From assembly GCF_000067165.1 (NCBI RefSeq), contig NC_010162.1, positions 1,984,001 through 2,048,000 of the forward strand: a stretch of 64,000 bases of DNA, written 5' to 3'. This stretch comes from Sorangium cellulosum So ce56 (GTDB lineage: Bacteria > Myxococcota_A > Polyangia > Polyangiales > Polyangiaceae). Shown piece after piece: positions 9,157 through 17,148 of the stretch (position 1 is its first letter; each line of letters opens with the position of its first letter). The position numbers and the translations under genes are program-made. The notes below the pieces were generated by a model that was not told the DNA's origin, made no database searches, and was given only the letters and a program-made list of their open reading frames with translations.

Positions 9157-9676
9157 GGTCGTCGCCTTCTAGCACGCCTCGCCGGCGGGAGGACCGAAAT
9201 GGCGGGGCCGCGCCGGGGCGGCGCCCTCATGGGCCCTGGCGCGTCGCGCTGGAGGGGCCAGCCTCCACACCTGGAGGCCGCGGCCTCCAGGGCATGACCT
9301 CCGCGCGGGGCCCGGACCATTCCAGCAGGCACCCGGGATCACGCGAAGCCGGCGCTCGCTCCATGCTCGAGCGCTGCGAACTCGGGGATATTCCGCCCAG
9401 CGCGCGGCTTCCAGGGGCGCCGCGCCGGGCCGCCCAGCCGCGCCTCCAGCGCATGGCCTGACGATTGCAATTACGTTGGTCCGTTGTTCCGTCGGTCGCA
9501 CGGTCGGTCAGGCGATTCCCACCATGACGTCGAGGGATGGGAAGAGCGCCTGCCCGGCATCGATATCGCGCTCGCGTGAGACAAGCGCGCAGGCCTGCCG
9601 GCGCGGAGGCGCCGCGGCCGCGCGCGCCGCCCTGGGGGCGAGAGCGCCCCGACACGAACCGAACCCGAGGTGAACC
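9157..9676. other. 520-bp intergenic region rich in inverted repeats
   Basis: I see no gene with coherent protein character in this stretch. It holds several CTCC/GGAG inverted repeats, including the perfect palindrome at 9270-9291. A GAGGTG ribosome site at its right end serves the gene at 9677. Confidence 0.55.
9270..9291. repeat. 22-bp perfect palindrome
   Basis: The centre is GGAGGCCGCGGCCTCC, extended by CCT on the left and AGG on the right. A related but broken inverted repeat (GGAGG..CCTCC) lies just upstream at 9251-9266. It may be an operator or a nucleoid/repeat element; there is no T-run to suggest a terminator. Confidence 0.7.
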
Positions 9677-10423
9677 ATGTCGTCGGTCTCCATCAAAACA
9701 ACGATGATCTTCATTCTCATCGGCGCGGCCGCGGGCTGCGCCGTGCCCGCCGAGAAGGACGCGCCGGAGGAAACGGCGGTCGAGTCGCAGGCCATCGAGT
9801 GCAGCAAGGAGTGCATCCTGGCGATGGTGAACAGGCAGCTCTCGCTGATGGGCGAGTTCGGGAACGAGGAGGAGTTCACGCGGGCGCTCCGGGAGCTCGT
9901 GGCCATCGGCCCGGCGGCCGTCCCCGTGGTCGCCGAGGTCTACAAGGCGTGGTCGGTGTCGTTCCCGCCGGACAAGGCCGAATCCGCGAGGCCTGGCGAG
10001 ATGCGCTGGAGGGCGGCCCACCTCCTTGGCCTGCTCGGCTCGCGCGACGGCATCAAGCCGCTGAACGAGATCGCCACGACGAAGCTCCCCGACCCCGAGG
10101 CCGACGAGCAGCTCTTCGCGGATGAATACCGCGTTCGCCTGCGCGCGATCGCCGGGCTCGAGGCGCTCGGCGCCGCGGAGGAGCTGAAGGCCATCTACTC
10201 CGCGGGCGATCTCCTGCGCACGCCGGCGGCGGCGAGCCTCTACGCGCTCGGGATCGACGTCGGTGGGATCCAGCTGATCGACGCGCGCAAGGCGCTCGCG
10301 GAGGACGTCGCCGACGTCAAGGATTACAACCCGAACAACGGTCGACCGGCGCAGCCGGAGAAGCCCGGATCGCGGGTATTCAAGGTGGCTCCTCGGACCG
10401 ACACGCCTGTCATCACTCGTTGA
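9677..10423 (+). CDS. Putative lipoprotein with HEAT-like helical repeats
   Basis: The protein is 248 residues. Its N-terminus is a signal peptide ending in AAAGC, a plausible lipobox. The rest is amphipathic helices, with repeated AIGPAAVPVVAEVYKAW- and LRAIAGLEALG-type segments that resemble HEAT or PBS-lyase repeats. It starts at ATG 9677 after GAGGTG. The stop is 10 bases before the next secreted-protein gene, so the two (and probably the following lipoprotein) form a small operon. No enzymatic motif is visible; a scaffold or binding role is the most that can be inferred. Confidence 0.72.
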   Translation: MSSVSIKTTMIFILIGAAAGCAVPAEKDAPEETAVESQAIECSKECILAMVNRQLSLMGEFGNEEEFTRALRELVAIGPAAVPVVAEVYKAWSVSFPPDKAESARPGEMRWRAAHLLGLLGSRDGIKPLNEIATTKLPDPEADEQLFADEYRVRLRAIAGLEALGAAEELKAIYSAGDLLRTPAAASLYALGIDVGGIQLIDARKALAEDVADVKDYNPNNGRPAQPEKPGSRVFKVAPRTDTPVITR

Positions 10424-10433
10424 GGGATCGATC

Positions 10434-11234
10434 ATGAAAAGCACGATCAGCGCCATTCTTGCGTCTTGTTTGCTCCTCGGCGTCGCCTCCGAGGCCCGCG
10501 CCGACACCTGCGACACCGTGCGGGGGACCGATCCCGGGGTGATGACGAGCTTCTGGTGCACGCAGCCGTGGATCGACTTCTACTGGGATGCGTACGACTT
10601 CGACAAGGGGGACTGGGACGACGGATTCGGCTGGGAGGCCGCGTGCGACCGGAGGCGGCCGCTGGCGCGCACGTTCCAGGCGATCCAGCTGCTCAACTAT
10701 GCGTCGCCGAACGAGGCGCTCAAGACGAACGACTTCAACGGCAACATCCTGCGCTGGGGCGGCAACTACACGATCCGCGAGTTCGACGAGCTCGACGCGC
10801 GGTGCGGAGACGGGTCGAAGCGGGCGTACACGACCTGGGGCGGGTTCGACGACTATACGGAGCTCTACATCCCGTTCTTCTACAACGAGAACGTCGTGGA
10901 GCGCGCCGGGACGCTGATCCACGAGGCGCGGCACGCGGACTGGTGCGGCCACAGCGGCAACGACGGCAGCAACAAGTGCCCTGCGAAGAGCGCGTCGTGC
11001 GACGAGAAGTACCTGGATGGGTGCTCCGGTATCGGGTCGCCCAGCGGGCGGGGCGCGGCCGGCTACCAGGTCCTGTGGCTGTGGTGGTACGCTTTCGAGG
11101 CCGACGCCCAGCACAGCTCGTCGACGATGAAGGCCTTCGCGAGGGACGAGGCGAACCGGATCCTGAACACGATGTTCGACGTCAACCCCTGCTTCAACAT
11201 CACGAGCAATGGCAGCAAGATCATCACGTGTTAG
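10434..11234 (+). CDS. Secreted protein with a zincin-like HExxHxxxxxH site
   Basis: This 266-residue protein has a clean Sec signal peptide ending ASEARA before DTCDT. The mature part is rich in Trp, Asp and paired Cys. It contains HEARHADWCGH, which has the HExxH plus third-His spacing of metzincin peptidases but lacks their conserved Gly at position 8. Two CDEKY/CSGIG cysteine segments follow, suggesting disulfides. It lies in a tandem with lipoproteins on each side. A secreted metallopeptidase is possible, but the missing Gly and the absence of a recognised family keep this tentative. Confidence 0.7.
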   Translation: MKSTISAILASCLLLGVASEARADTCDTVRGTDPGVMTSFWCTQPWIDFYWDAYDFDKGDWDDGFGWEAACDRRRPLARTFQAIQLLNYASPNEALKTNDFNGNILRWGGNYTIREFDELDARCGDGSKRAYTTWGGFDDYTELYIPFFYNENVVERAGTLIHEARHADWCGHSGNDGSNKCPAKSASCDEKYLDGCSGIGSPSGRGAAGYQVLWLWWYAFEADAQHSSSTMKAFARDEANRILNTMFDVNPCFNITSNGSKIITC

Positions 11235-11709
11235 GAGGCTCTTGCTCGGCGGCCTCCTGTGGGGCGCGCTATGCCTCGCGGGGTGCGCCGGGCACCCCGG
11301 CTCGGACATCCCGCCGGCGCCCTGGGCGCAGCTCGAGGTGAACCGCGGCGCAGGCGAGGAGACCGTCGTCTGGATCGAGCTGAGCGGCACGTTCGAGGGG
11401 CACCAGGGGACGACGGCGCTCCGCGGAAAGCTCACCGCCGAGCAGATCTCGGGTCTTCGAGAGCTGTTCCGGGACGAGCGGCTCGCGATCTACCGGAGCG
11501 ACGCGCTGCCCGCCGACGGCAGCGTCGACCTCGCGGGCACCGCCGAGCGGCCGATCTTCCGCGTCGTTGTGCGCGAGGAGAGCGACGCGATCCGGGCGGG
11601 CTCGGAGAAGCTTTCGGCGTATTTCGCCGAGGGGGCGCGGCGCGCCGAGACGACCGAGATGCTGCGGGAGGTCAAGGCGATCCTCGCCGCAGCGGCGCCG
11701 GTCCCCTAG
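11209..11709 (+). CDS. Small lipoprotein, function unknown
   Basis: The protein is 166 residues with a positively charged start, a hydrophobic stretch and the lipobox LAGC. The ATG at 11209 lies inside the preceding gene (26-base overlap), so translation is probably coupled. A strong AGGAGG at 11233-11238 is too close to the in-frame TTG at 11242 to favour that start. The mature domain (about residues 40-150) looks like an alternating beta/alpha fold without known motifs. I do not recognise the family. Confidence 0.65.
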   Translation: MAARSSRVRRLLLGGLLWGALCLAGCAGHPGSDIPPAPWAQLEVNRGAGEETVVWIELSGTFEGHQGTTALRGKLTAEQISGLRELFRDERLAIYRSDALPADGSVDLAGTAERPIFRVVVREESDAIRAGSEKLSAYFAEGARRAETTEMLREVKAILAAAAPVP

Positions 11710-11728
11710 CGCGGCCTCCGGGCCTGCG

Positions 11729-12832
11729 TCACTCCTCCCGGATCAGCGCCTCGATCGCCTCGAACACGCGCGGCACGACAGGCAGGCTCGGATCGGTGTA
11801 CGCATCGGCCTGCGACGCGTTCGACAGCGTCGCTTCCTTCAGCGTGTGGCTCATTCCCTCGACGATGACGAGCGTCGCGTCCGGCCGCGCGCCGGCGAGC
11901 CGCTCCGCGTCCTCGACCTTGGTCTGGAGATCGGTCGTCCCTTGCAGGAGGAGGATCGGCGCCGTCACGGCCGCGAGCTCCACCGCGGGGTCGTGCTTCA
12001 TCCAGGAGATGACGAACGGCTGCACGCTCGGCCGAAACAGGCTCATGAACACCTGACTTTGCGGGATGTCCGTCACGAGCTCCCCGGCCTCGAGCTGGTC
12101 GAGGATCGCGTTTGCCCTCTCGCGATCCTCGTCCGGGAGGCGCTCGAGCTGATCGCGCAGGACATCGCCGATGGGCCGGCCCGCGCCGGCGATCGAGACG
12201 AACCCGTCGATCTCGGTCTCCCGGGCGACCAGCATACCGAGCAGCGAGCCCTCGCTGTGCCCCACCACCGTGATCGTCGCGAAGCGCCCGTCCGCCCGGA
12301 GCTTCTTCACCCACAGGCCGGCGTCGTCGGCGCCCATCTCGAAGAGCATCTCCTGCTCCGTCCGGGGGGCCGCGGAGACGCTCGCGCCGATGCCGGCCTT
12401 GTCGTAGCGGATCGACGCGATCCCCCTGTCCCGGAGCCCTTCCGCGAGGAGCCTGTACGTGTCCGGCTCGATGCCCGCGGCGACCTGATTGCCGTCCCGG
12501 TCGGTCGGCCCCGACCCGGGGATGATCACGACCGCAGGGAACGGCCCGCACCCGGCCGGCACCACGAGCGTGCCAACCAGCGTGCCTCGCGCGTTCTCGA
12601 TCGTGGTCCTGGCGCTGACCGCCGCCGGACACTCCGGCGCGTTCGGCGTTGTCGGCGTCTCCGTGCCAGGCACGTCCGTGTCGTCAGGGAGCGCGCCGCT
12701 CCCGCCGGCGGACGACGCGCGCTCTCCGGCGCCGCAGCCCGCGCAGAGGGGCGACGACGCGAGCGCGGCGGCACACGAGACGGCGAGCGCGGCGCGGCGC
12801 GCCGGGACCACGAGAACCGATCGCAATGACAT
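11729..12832 (-). CDS. Alpha/beta hydrolase (S33-like), probable lipoprotein
   Basis: A 367-residue hydrolase is read from the ATG at 12832, which has a CGGAGGG site six bases upstream. The N-terminus is a signal with lipobox CAGC, followed by a Ser/Gly-rich linker. The core shows an oxyanion strand (VVIIPGSGPTDRDGN), the nucleophile elbow GHSEGS and a late catalytic His in GMSHTLKEA. These fit the dienelactone-hydrolase / serine-aminopeptidase-like group of exported esterases. It converges on the lipoprotein gene ending at 11709. The substrate is not predictable. Confidence 0.82.
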   Translation of the reverse strand: MSLRSVLVVPARRAALAVSCAAALASSPLCAGCGAGERASSAGGSGALPDDTDVPGTETPTTPNAPECPAAVSARTTIENARGTLVGTLVVPAGCGPFPAVVIIPGSGPTDRDGNQVAAGIEPDTYRLLAEGLRDRGIASIRYDKAGIGASVSAAPRTEQEMLFEMGADDAGLWVKKLRADGRFATITVVGHSEGSLLGMLVARETEIDGFVSIAGAGRPIGDVLRDQLERLPDEDRERANAILDQLEAGELVTDIPQSQVFMSLFRPSVQPFVISWMKHDPAVELAAVTAPILLLQGTTDLQTKVEDAERLAGARPDATLVIVEGMSHTLKEATLSNASQADAYTDPSLPVVPRVFEAIEALIREE

Positions 12833-12959
12833 GACGAGCCCTCCGAGGATGAGAGTGAGGTGCAGCGCCGCCCGGGGCGCACCGGTGCGCCCTCGCGGTC
12901 GCGCGAGCACCGCAGAGCGCGCCGCGCGAGCGGGGCGGCGCGCCGGGGAGATCGATGAC

Positions 12960-13613
12960 TCAGCCGAGGTGCGCGAGCGCGACCTTCGAGAGGATCTCCG
13001 ACAGGAGCACGAGGCCGATGAGCCCCGCGATCAGAGGCGCGCCCCGCAGGCCAGAGGCGTTCCTGAAGCCCCCGACGAGGAGCGTCAAGGACCACACGAG
13101 ACACACCGTCCCGAGGACGGCGATGACAACCAGCTCGGGGGTGAACGCGGGCGCGCCCGCCGGCAGCCGCGGGGCGAGTAGGCCGAGCGCGACGGCGGCG
13201 AGCGCGAGCGGCGCGCGCGACAGCCCGATCACACCGAGAAAGTCGATGATCCGCACGCGGCGCCGCAGGAGCCGCGCATACGTCCAGAAGAGCAGGGCGG
13301 GCAAAGGCCACGCGACGACCTGCTCGAGGAGCGCCGTCCGGTACGGGATGACGGCGGGCGCCGCGTGCAGGTCGAGGAAGCCGTCGAAGCGAACGCCGAG
13401 CCTCGTGACGGCGACGCTCAGCGCGGCGACGGCGAGCCCCGCCGCGGCGGCGAGCCCGCCGCCGAAGCGCTCGAATGGATTCAGCGCGAGCCGCCATCCG
13501 CGCACGGGAGGCCGCGGCGACATCGTGGCGAGCAGCCGCTCGCCTTCCGCGGGCTTGATGACGTTGTCGCGCACGAGCGCGCGCACTCTCTCGTCGGGCG
13601 TGGTCATCATCAT
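12960..13613 (-). CDS. Multi-pass membrane protein in an operon with a DUF2089 regulator
   Basis: This 217-residue protein has a cytoplasmic N-terminal segment (VRALVRDNVIKPAEGERLL) resembling the short helical module often found next to DUF2089 proteins. Five or so transmembrane helices follow. Its ATG overlaps the stop of the upstream DUF2089 gene by four bases (ATGA), so the two are translationally coupled. It is probably the membrane target or partner of the regulator. No transport or enzyme motif is evident. Confidence 0.75.
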   Translation of the reverse strand: MMMTTPDERVRALVRDNVIKPAEGERLLATMSPRPPVRGWRLALNPFERFGGGLAAAAGLAVAALSVAVTRLGVRFDGFLDLHAAPAVIPYRTALLEQVVAWPLPALLFWTYARLLRRRVRIIDFLGVIGLSRAPLALAAVALGLLAPRLPAGAPAFTPELVVIAVLGTVCLVWSLTLLVGGFRNASGLRGAPLIAGLIGLVLLSEILSKVALAHLG

Positions 13614-13975
13614 AATCCCACCTTGCGCAGAGCCTCCTCGGCCTCCTTCGCGGAGAGCCTCCCCTTCTCGAGCGCATCCAGGATCTCGTGCCGGCGCCGC
13701 GCGATGCCCTGCTCCAGCGCGTCGAGCCGGCCAATGATCTCGTCGAGGCGATTTCGCACCGTCGGATAGCTGATCTGAAGGACCTGAGCCATCGCCTTCA
13801 GGCTGCCTGAAGAGCGCACGAACGCGGTCACGAAGGCGAGATCGTCCGGCGACAGCTGGAGCAGCGCGGGGATCTCGAACTGACCGTCCAGGTTGGTTCC
13901 GCAGCTCTGGCAGCCGAGCCGCGTCGCGCGCAGCTCTCCATCACAGCTAGGGCATCGGACGACAAATCTTGCCAC
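13610..13975 (-). CDS. DUF2089 family regulator (zinc ribbon plus helix-turn-helix)
   Basis: This 121-residue protein has an N-terminal zinc ribbon (CPSCDG..CQSCG). A helix-turn-helix-like middle follows (GSLKAMAQVLQISYPTVRNR), then a C-terminal charged helical hairpin. This is the DUF2089 layout, thought to be a transcriptional regulator that usually accompanies a membrane protein, as here. A near-consensus promoter with tandem TTGAC repeats lies directly upstream, so autoregulation is plausible. Confidence 0.85.
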   Translation of the reverse strand: MARFVVRCPSCDGELRATRLGCQSCGTNLDGQFEIPALLQLSPDDLAFVTAFVRSSGSLKAMAQVLQISYPTVRNRLDEIIGRLDALEQGIARRRHEILDALEKGRLSAKEAEEALRKVGL

Positions 13976-13986
13976 GGGATGAGTGG

Positions 13987-14015
13987 ATTATCCTCACCGA
14001 GGTCAATATTGTCAA
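13987..14015 (-). promoter_or_regulatory. Sigma-70-type promoter of the DUF2089 operon
   Basis: On the minus strand the -35 box is TTGACA (14015-14010) and the -10 box is GATAAT (13992-13987), separated by exactly 17 bases. This matches the housekeeping consensus at 11 of 12 positions. The -10 ends 11 bases before the ATG at 13975, so the transcript has an almost absent leader. A second TTGAC copy lies inside the spacer and may be part of an operator. Confidence 0.75.
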
Positions 14016-14131
14016 TGTCGAGGTGATGAAAATTGATCCGAAAATCAATTTTGTTTAAGAGCCGCCCCGTCATGCGTTCGGCGCGGCATCGGCCCGCCCG
14101 GGGCGCTGCGGCTCGCGCCGCTCGCGACGGC

Positions 14132-15307
14132 TCAGCGCCGCCCGCGACGCCGCGCGGACGCGAGCGCCGCGATGAGGCCGAGGCCGGCGAGGGCCATGGG
14201 CGCGGGGGCCGCGGGCGAGCCGGCGGCGCGGCAGCTGCAGCCGCCATCGTCGCCCTCGGCCATCTCCACCTCGTCCGTGCCGCCGGTCCCCGCGCCGGTG
14301 GAGCCGGCGCCGGAAGCGGCGGAGGAGGAGCTCGAAGCGCTGGGGCCGGGCGCCACGTCGCCGCCCGCGCCGTCGCTGCCGCCTGTGGCGCCGCCGCCGG
14401 CGGCCCCGGTGCTCCCGCTCCCGCCGGAGCCGTCCGCGCCGCCTTCACCGCCCGCGCCGCCTGCGCCGCCGGAGCCGCCCGCGCCACCGGCGCCGCCTTC
14501 CCCGGAGGAGGGCAGCGCGGGGCGGACGTCCTCGAGGGTGTCCCCCTCCACGGCGTCATCGAGGACGATGACGGGGCTGTCCGTGAACTCGGACGGGTTG
14601 CGCAGCAGGCCGATCTGCGTGAAGTGCGCGTTGTTGTCGGCGAGCGTCTGCGCCTTCCCGCCGGTGACGACCTGCTTGCCGTCGAACCACACGTCGACGG
14701 AGCCCTGGTTCGGGTTCGTCGACCACCGGATGTGCAGCGCGATGCGGTGCCACACGCCGGGCGTCACCGCGCCGTCCGCCTCCCAGTGCACCTTGTTGTC
14801 GGGCTTGCGGGTGGCGAAGCTGATGTGCTGTCCGACGACCTCGAACGACATCATCTGGCTATAGCTATTTTCGGACTCCCAGTATCCGATCTGCGTCGGC
14901 GGGTCGGCCGCGAGCGCCTCGGGGAGATAGAAGCTCCAGGCGAAGTAGGTCTGGGCGCCCTCGGCCGTGCGCCCGGCGGCCGGCTTGTGGTTCAGCTCGA
15001 CGCGCTTGATGCCGTTCGACCACCTCGCGTCGTTGGTGAGCTGGACCCTCCCGGCCCTCGTGCCCTGAAGGACAGGCGACGTCACCACGGAGATGTGCTC
15101 GCCGTTCAGGGTCGTGTTCCACTGGTTCAGATTGCCCGTCTCGAAGTCTCCGGTCCAGACCGGCGCCGCGGAGGCGCCCGCGGTGAGCGTCGTCGCCAGC
15201 GCGGCTGCGGCCAGGGTGGAGAGCGAGCGGCGAGGTCGCCGCGCGAGGAGCGCTCGGGAGGGGGCGAGCAGGGATCGATGTGCGGTAAGGAGAGCGGTAG
15301 AAGTCAT
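14132..15307 (-). CDS. Secreted heparin-lyase-like polysaccharide lyase with MYXO-CTERM tail
   Basis: The protein is 391 residues. A long Arg-containing signal peptide ends at ASAAPVW. Residues about 50-260 form a jelly-roll domain of the heparin lyase I / polysaccharide lyase type (GDFETGNLNQWN, YFAWSFYLPE, GVWHRIALHIRW, DVWFDGKQV). A Gly/Ala/Ser-rich spacer follows. The C-terminus is a Cys-Ser-Cys motif (GCSCR), a hydrophobic helix and a basic end, which is the MYXO-CTERM signal for cell-surface sorting in myxobacteria. It probably cleaves uronate-containing polysaccharides at the cell surface; substrate specificity is inferred only from the fold. Confidence 0.85.
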   Translation of the reverse strand: MTSTALLTAHRSLLAPSRALLARRPRRSLSTLAAAALATTLTAGASAAPVWTGDFETGNLNQWNTTLNGEHISVVTSPVLQGTRAGRVQLTNDARWSNGIKRVELNHKPAAGRTAEGAQTYFAWSFYLPEALAADPPTQIGYWESENSYSQMMSFEVVGQHISFATRKPDNKVHWEADGAVTPGVWHRIALHIRWSTNPNQGSVDVWFDGKQVVTGGKAQTLADNNAHFTQIGLLRNPSEFTDSPVIVLDDAVEGDTLEDVRPALPSSGEGGAGGAGGSGGAGGAGGEGGADGSGGSGSTGAAGGGATGGSDGAGGDVAPGPSASSSSSAASGAGSTGAGTGGTDEVEMAEGDDGGCSCRAAGSPAAPAPMALAGLGLIAALASARRRGRR

Positions 15308-15432
15308 GGCGGGATTCGACGCGTTTTCCGGCCGGCAGTCAACCGGGAAGCCGCGCGCCGCCGCCGACGCGGCGCGGCTCCTCGGGCTCTCCAGCGCGTT
15401 GCGGGCGCGTCGCGCGCGCGGCCGTCATCGCT

Positions 15433-16314
15433 TCAGGCGGAGAGCTCGATCCAGAGCGCCCGAGTCTCGCGCGACCGGAGGTGGATGAGGCGCTCTCCGG
15501 TGTTGAGGGCGTTGCCGGGGCAGGTCCAGGGCTCGAGGCAGACGAAGTCCTTGCCCTGCAAGGTCCACACGACCCAGTGGGTGAACTCGGGCGAGCCGCG
15601 GACGGCGATGCGCGCACCCGGGTCGCCCTCGATCGAGAGCGCGCTCTCGGTGGAGCCGTGGTCGAGCAGGTGGAGGTCGACCTCGGGCCGGGTCAGGTCG
15701 AAGCCGGAGAACGGCGCTTCCCGCTTCGTTGTGTTGTCGAACGCGCGCGTCGCCCGCGTCTCGATCGAGGCGCGGGCCTTGTCCGCCTGGGAGACGGCGA
15801 AGTAGGGGTGAAACCCGGCGCCGAACGGCATCGGCGGCGCGCCGTCGCCGGTCTCGTTGGTAATGCGCAGATCGATGCGGAGCGCCCTGCCGCGCAGCGT
15901 GTAGGTGAGCTCGGCGCGGAAATCCCAGGGGTACTGCGCGCGCGTCGCCTCGCTCGACCGGAGGACGAGGCGCGCGTACGCGCCGCCCGACTCGAGGGTG
16001 CCATGGTCGTCGAGCGACCACGGCAGGGTGCGGGCGAAGCCGTGCTGGCGCATCTGGCCCGCCGCGCCGGCGGCGGACCAGGCGTCGCCGGCGAGCTTGC
16101 CGGGCGAGGGGAAGAGCACCGGGTTGCCGCCGCGCACGTTGGCGGTGCGATCGTCCAGCGTGCCGCGATCCAGGTAGAGCAGCGCGCGGCCGCCGACGGT
16201 CAGCTCGGTCAGGATGCCGCCGCGGGCCGGGGCCAGCACCGCGCGGCTCGCGGCGTCGCTGTCGGCGAGCTCGATGGTGGGAATCGCGCCTTCGACTTCC
16301 TTCACGCTGAACAT
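15433..16314 (-). CDS. Aldose 1-epimerase / D-hexose-6-phosphate mutarotase-like
   Basis: This 293-residue protein has the galactose-mutarotase beta-sandwich. The conserved catalytic region GAGFHPYFAV contains the expected His, and FDLTRPEVDLHLLDHG plus the C-terminal CLEPWTCPGNALNTG contain the acidic and binding residues. Members interconvert the alpha and beta anomers of sugars or sugar phosphates. The gene follows a small membrane zinc-finger gene by 16 bases on the same strand, suggesting a two-gene transcript. It carries no export signal, so it acts in the cytoplasm. Confidence 0.85.
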   Translation of the reverse strand: MFSVKEVEGAIPTIELADSDAASRAVLAPARGGILTELTVGGRALLYLDRGTLDDRTANVRGGNPVLFPSPGKLAGDAWSAAGAAGQMRQHGFARTLPWSLDDHGTLESGGAYARLVLRSSEATRAQYPWDFRAELTYTLRGRALRIDLRITNETGDGAPPMPFGAGFHPYFAVSQADKARASIETRATRAFDNTTKREAPFSGFDLTRPEVDLHLLDHGSTESALSIEGDPGARIAVRGSPEFTHWVVWTLQGKDFVCLEPWTCPGNALNTGERLIHLRSRETRALWIELSA

Positions 16315-16330
16315 GACTCCTCCGGTCTCT

Positions 16331-16618
16331 TCAGTTGCTTTGCAGCCACGCGAGCAGCCCGACGACCAGCGCGAGCGCCGCGATGGGCAGCGCGATCCAC
16401 CCGAGGACGGTCGCCCAGCCGCGGCGGAGGGAGCGGCCGCCGCGATCCTCGCACGCGAGGCAGATCGCCCAGACGCGCGCGCCGCCCTCCGTGAGCACGC
16501 AGCAGTCGCCGCACACGGGCGCGCCGCAGCGCGCGCACGGCCCCGCCGCCTCGGCGCCGCAGCGCGTGCAGCGCGCGACGGCCCCGCCGCCGTCGTGGAA
16601 GATCAGGCCGCCGGACAT
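16331..16618 (-). CDS. Small membrane-anchored zinc-finger protein
   Basis: This is a 95-residue protein from the ATG at 16618. Residues 15-60 hold a B-box-like cysteine cluster (CTRCGAEAAGPCARCG, CGDCC, CLAC), and residues 70-93 a single transmembrane helix. The reading frame continues upstream through a low-complexity 15-bp repeat, but that extension is unlikely to be translated. It stands just before the epimerase gene. Similar B-box-plus-TM proteins are common in myxobacteria without known roles. Confidence 0.7.
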   Translation of the reverse strand: MSGGLIFHDGGGAVARCTRCGAEAAGPCARCGAPVCGDCCVLTEGGARVWAICLACEDRGGRSLRRGWATVLGWIALPIAALALVVGLLAWLQSN

Positions 16619-16657
16619 GGGGCTGCGCTCTCCGGCGGCGGACACGAGCGCGTTGAT

Positions 16658-16732
16658 GACCGCGGGCGCGCGGACCGCGGGCGCGCGGACCGCGGGCGCG
16701 CGGACCGCGATCGCGCGGACCGCGGGCGCGCG
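16658..16732. repeat. Five tandem copies of a 15-bp GC-only-rich unit
   Basis: The unit is GACCGCGGGCGCGCG; the fourth copy differs by two bases (GACCGCGATCGCGCG). The array lies between the divergent small zinc-finger gene and the AbiEii-like pair. The unit contains CCGCGG and GCGCGC palindromes. Confidence 0.85.
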
Positions 16733-16950
16733 CGAACGGGGGGCTCCTCGTGAACGGGCACGGACGTCTCCTCCGCCGCGATTCTGCAAGCTTTGCGGGC
16801 TCGAGACAACGCTGGAAGCAGCAGGGCGCGCTGGGCCCTCGGCAGGACGGCGCGCCGCCCAGCGCTGCGCCGCGGGCGCCGGCGGCGCAGCGCAGCGAGC
16901 GTGCCCTCTGTCAGCAGTGCAGCGACCGCGGCTTCCGCTATCCTTGGGCC

Positions 16951-17148
16951 ATGATCGTCGGCGAGGAGCTGGAGCAGCTCCGGTTGCTCCTCTGGAACAG
17001 GGAGGATCACGCAATCACGGAGGAGGAGGCCCTCGCGCTGTACGAGGCGAACCGGCAATGGGTCGATCGCGCCTCGATGAGCGAGCGCGAGCGGCGCTTC
17101 TTCGACTATCTCGTTGCGCGGTACGGTCGAGGGGTGTTCAATGGCTGA
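16951..17148 (+). CDS. 65-residue partner of the AbiEii-like nucleotidyltransferase
   Basis: The frame is open from further upstream, but protein-like composition begins at the ATG at 16951 (MIVGEELEQLRLLLWNREDH). The product is acidic, helical and 65 residues long. Its stop overlaps the start of the following nucleotidyltransferase gene by eight bases, which implies coupled translation. This position is where AbiE-type systems place their antitoxin, but the protein has no helix-turn-helix and is far shorter than AbiEi. An antitoxin or accessory role is inferred from context only. Confidence 0.65.
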   Translation: MIVGEELEQLRLLLWNREDHAITEEEALALYEANRQWVDRASMSERERRFFDYLVARYGRGVFNG

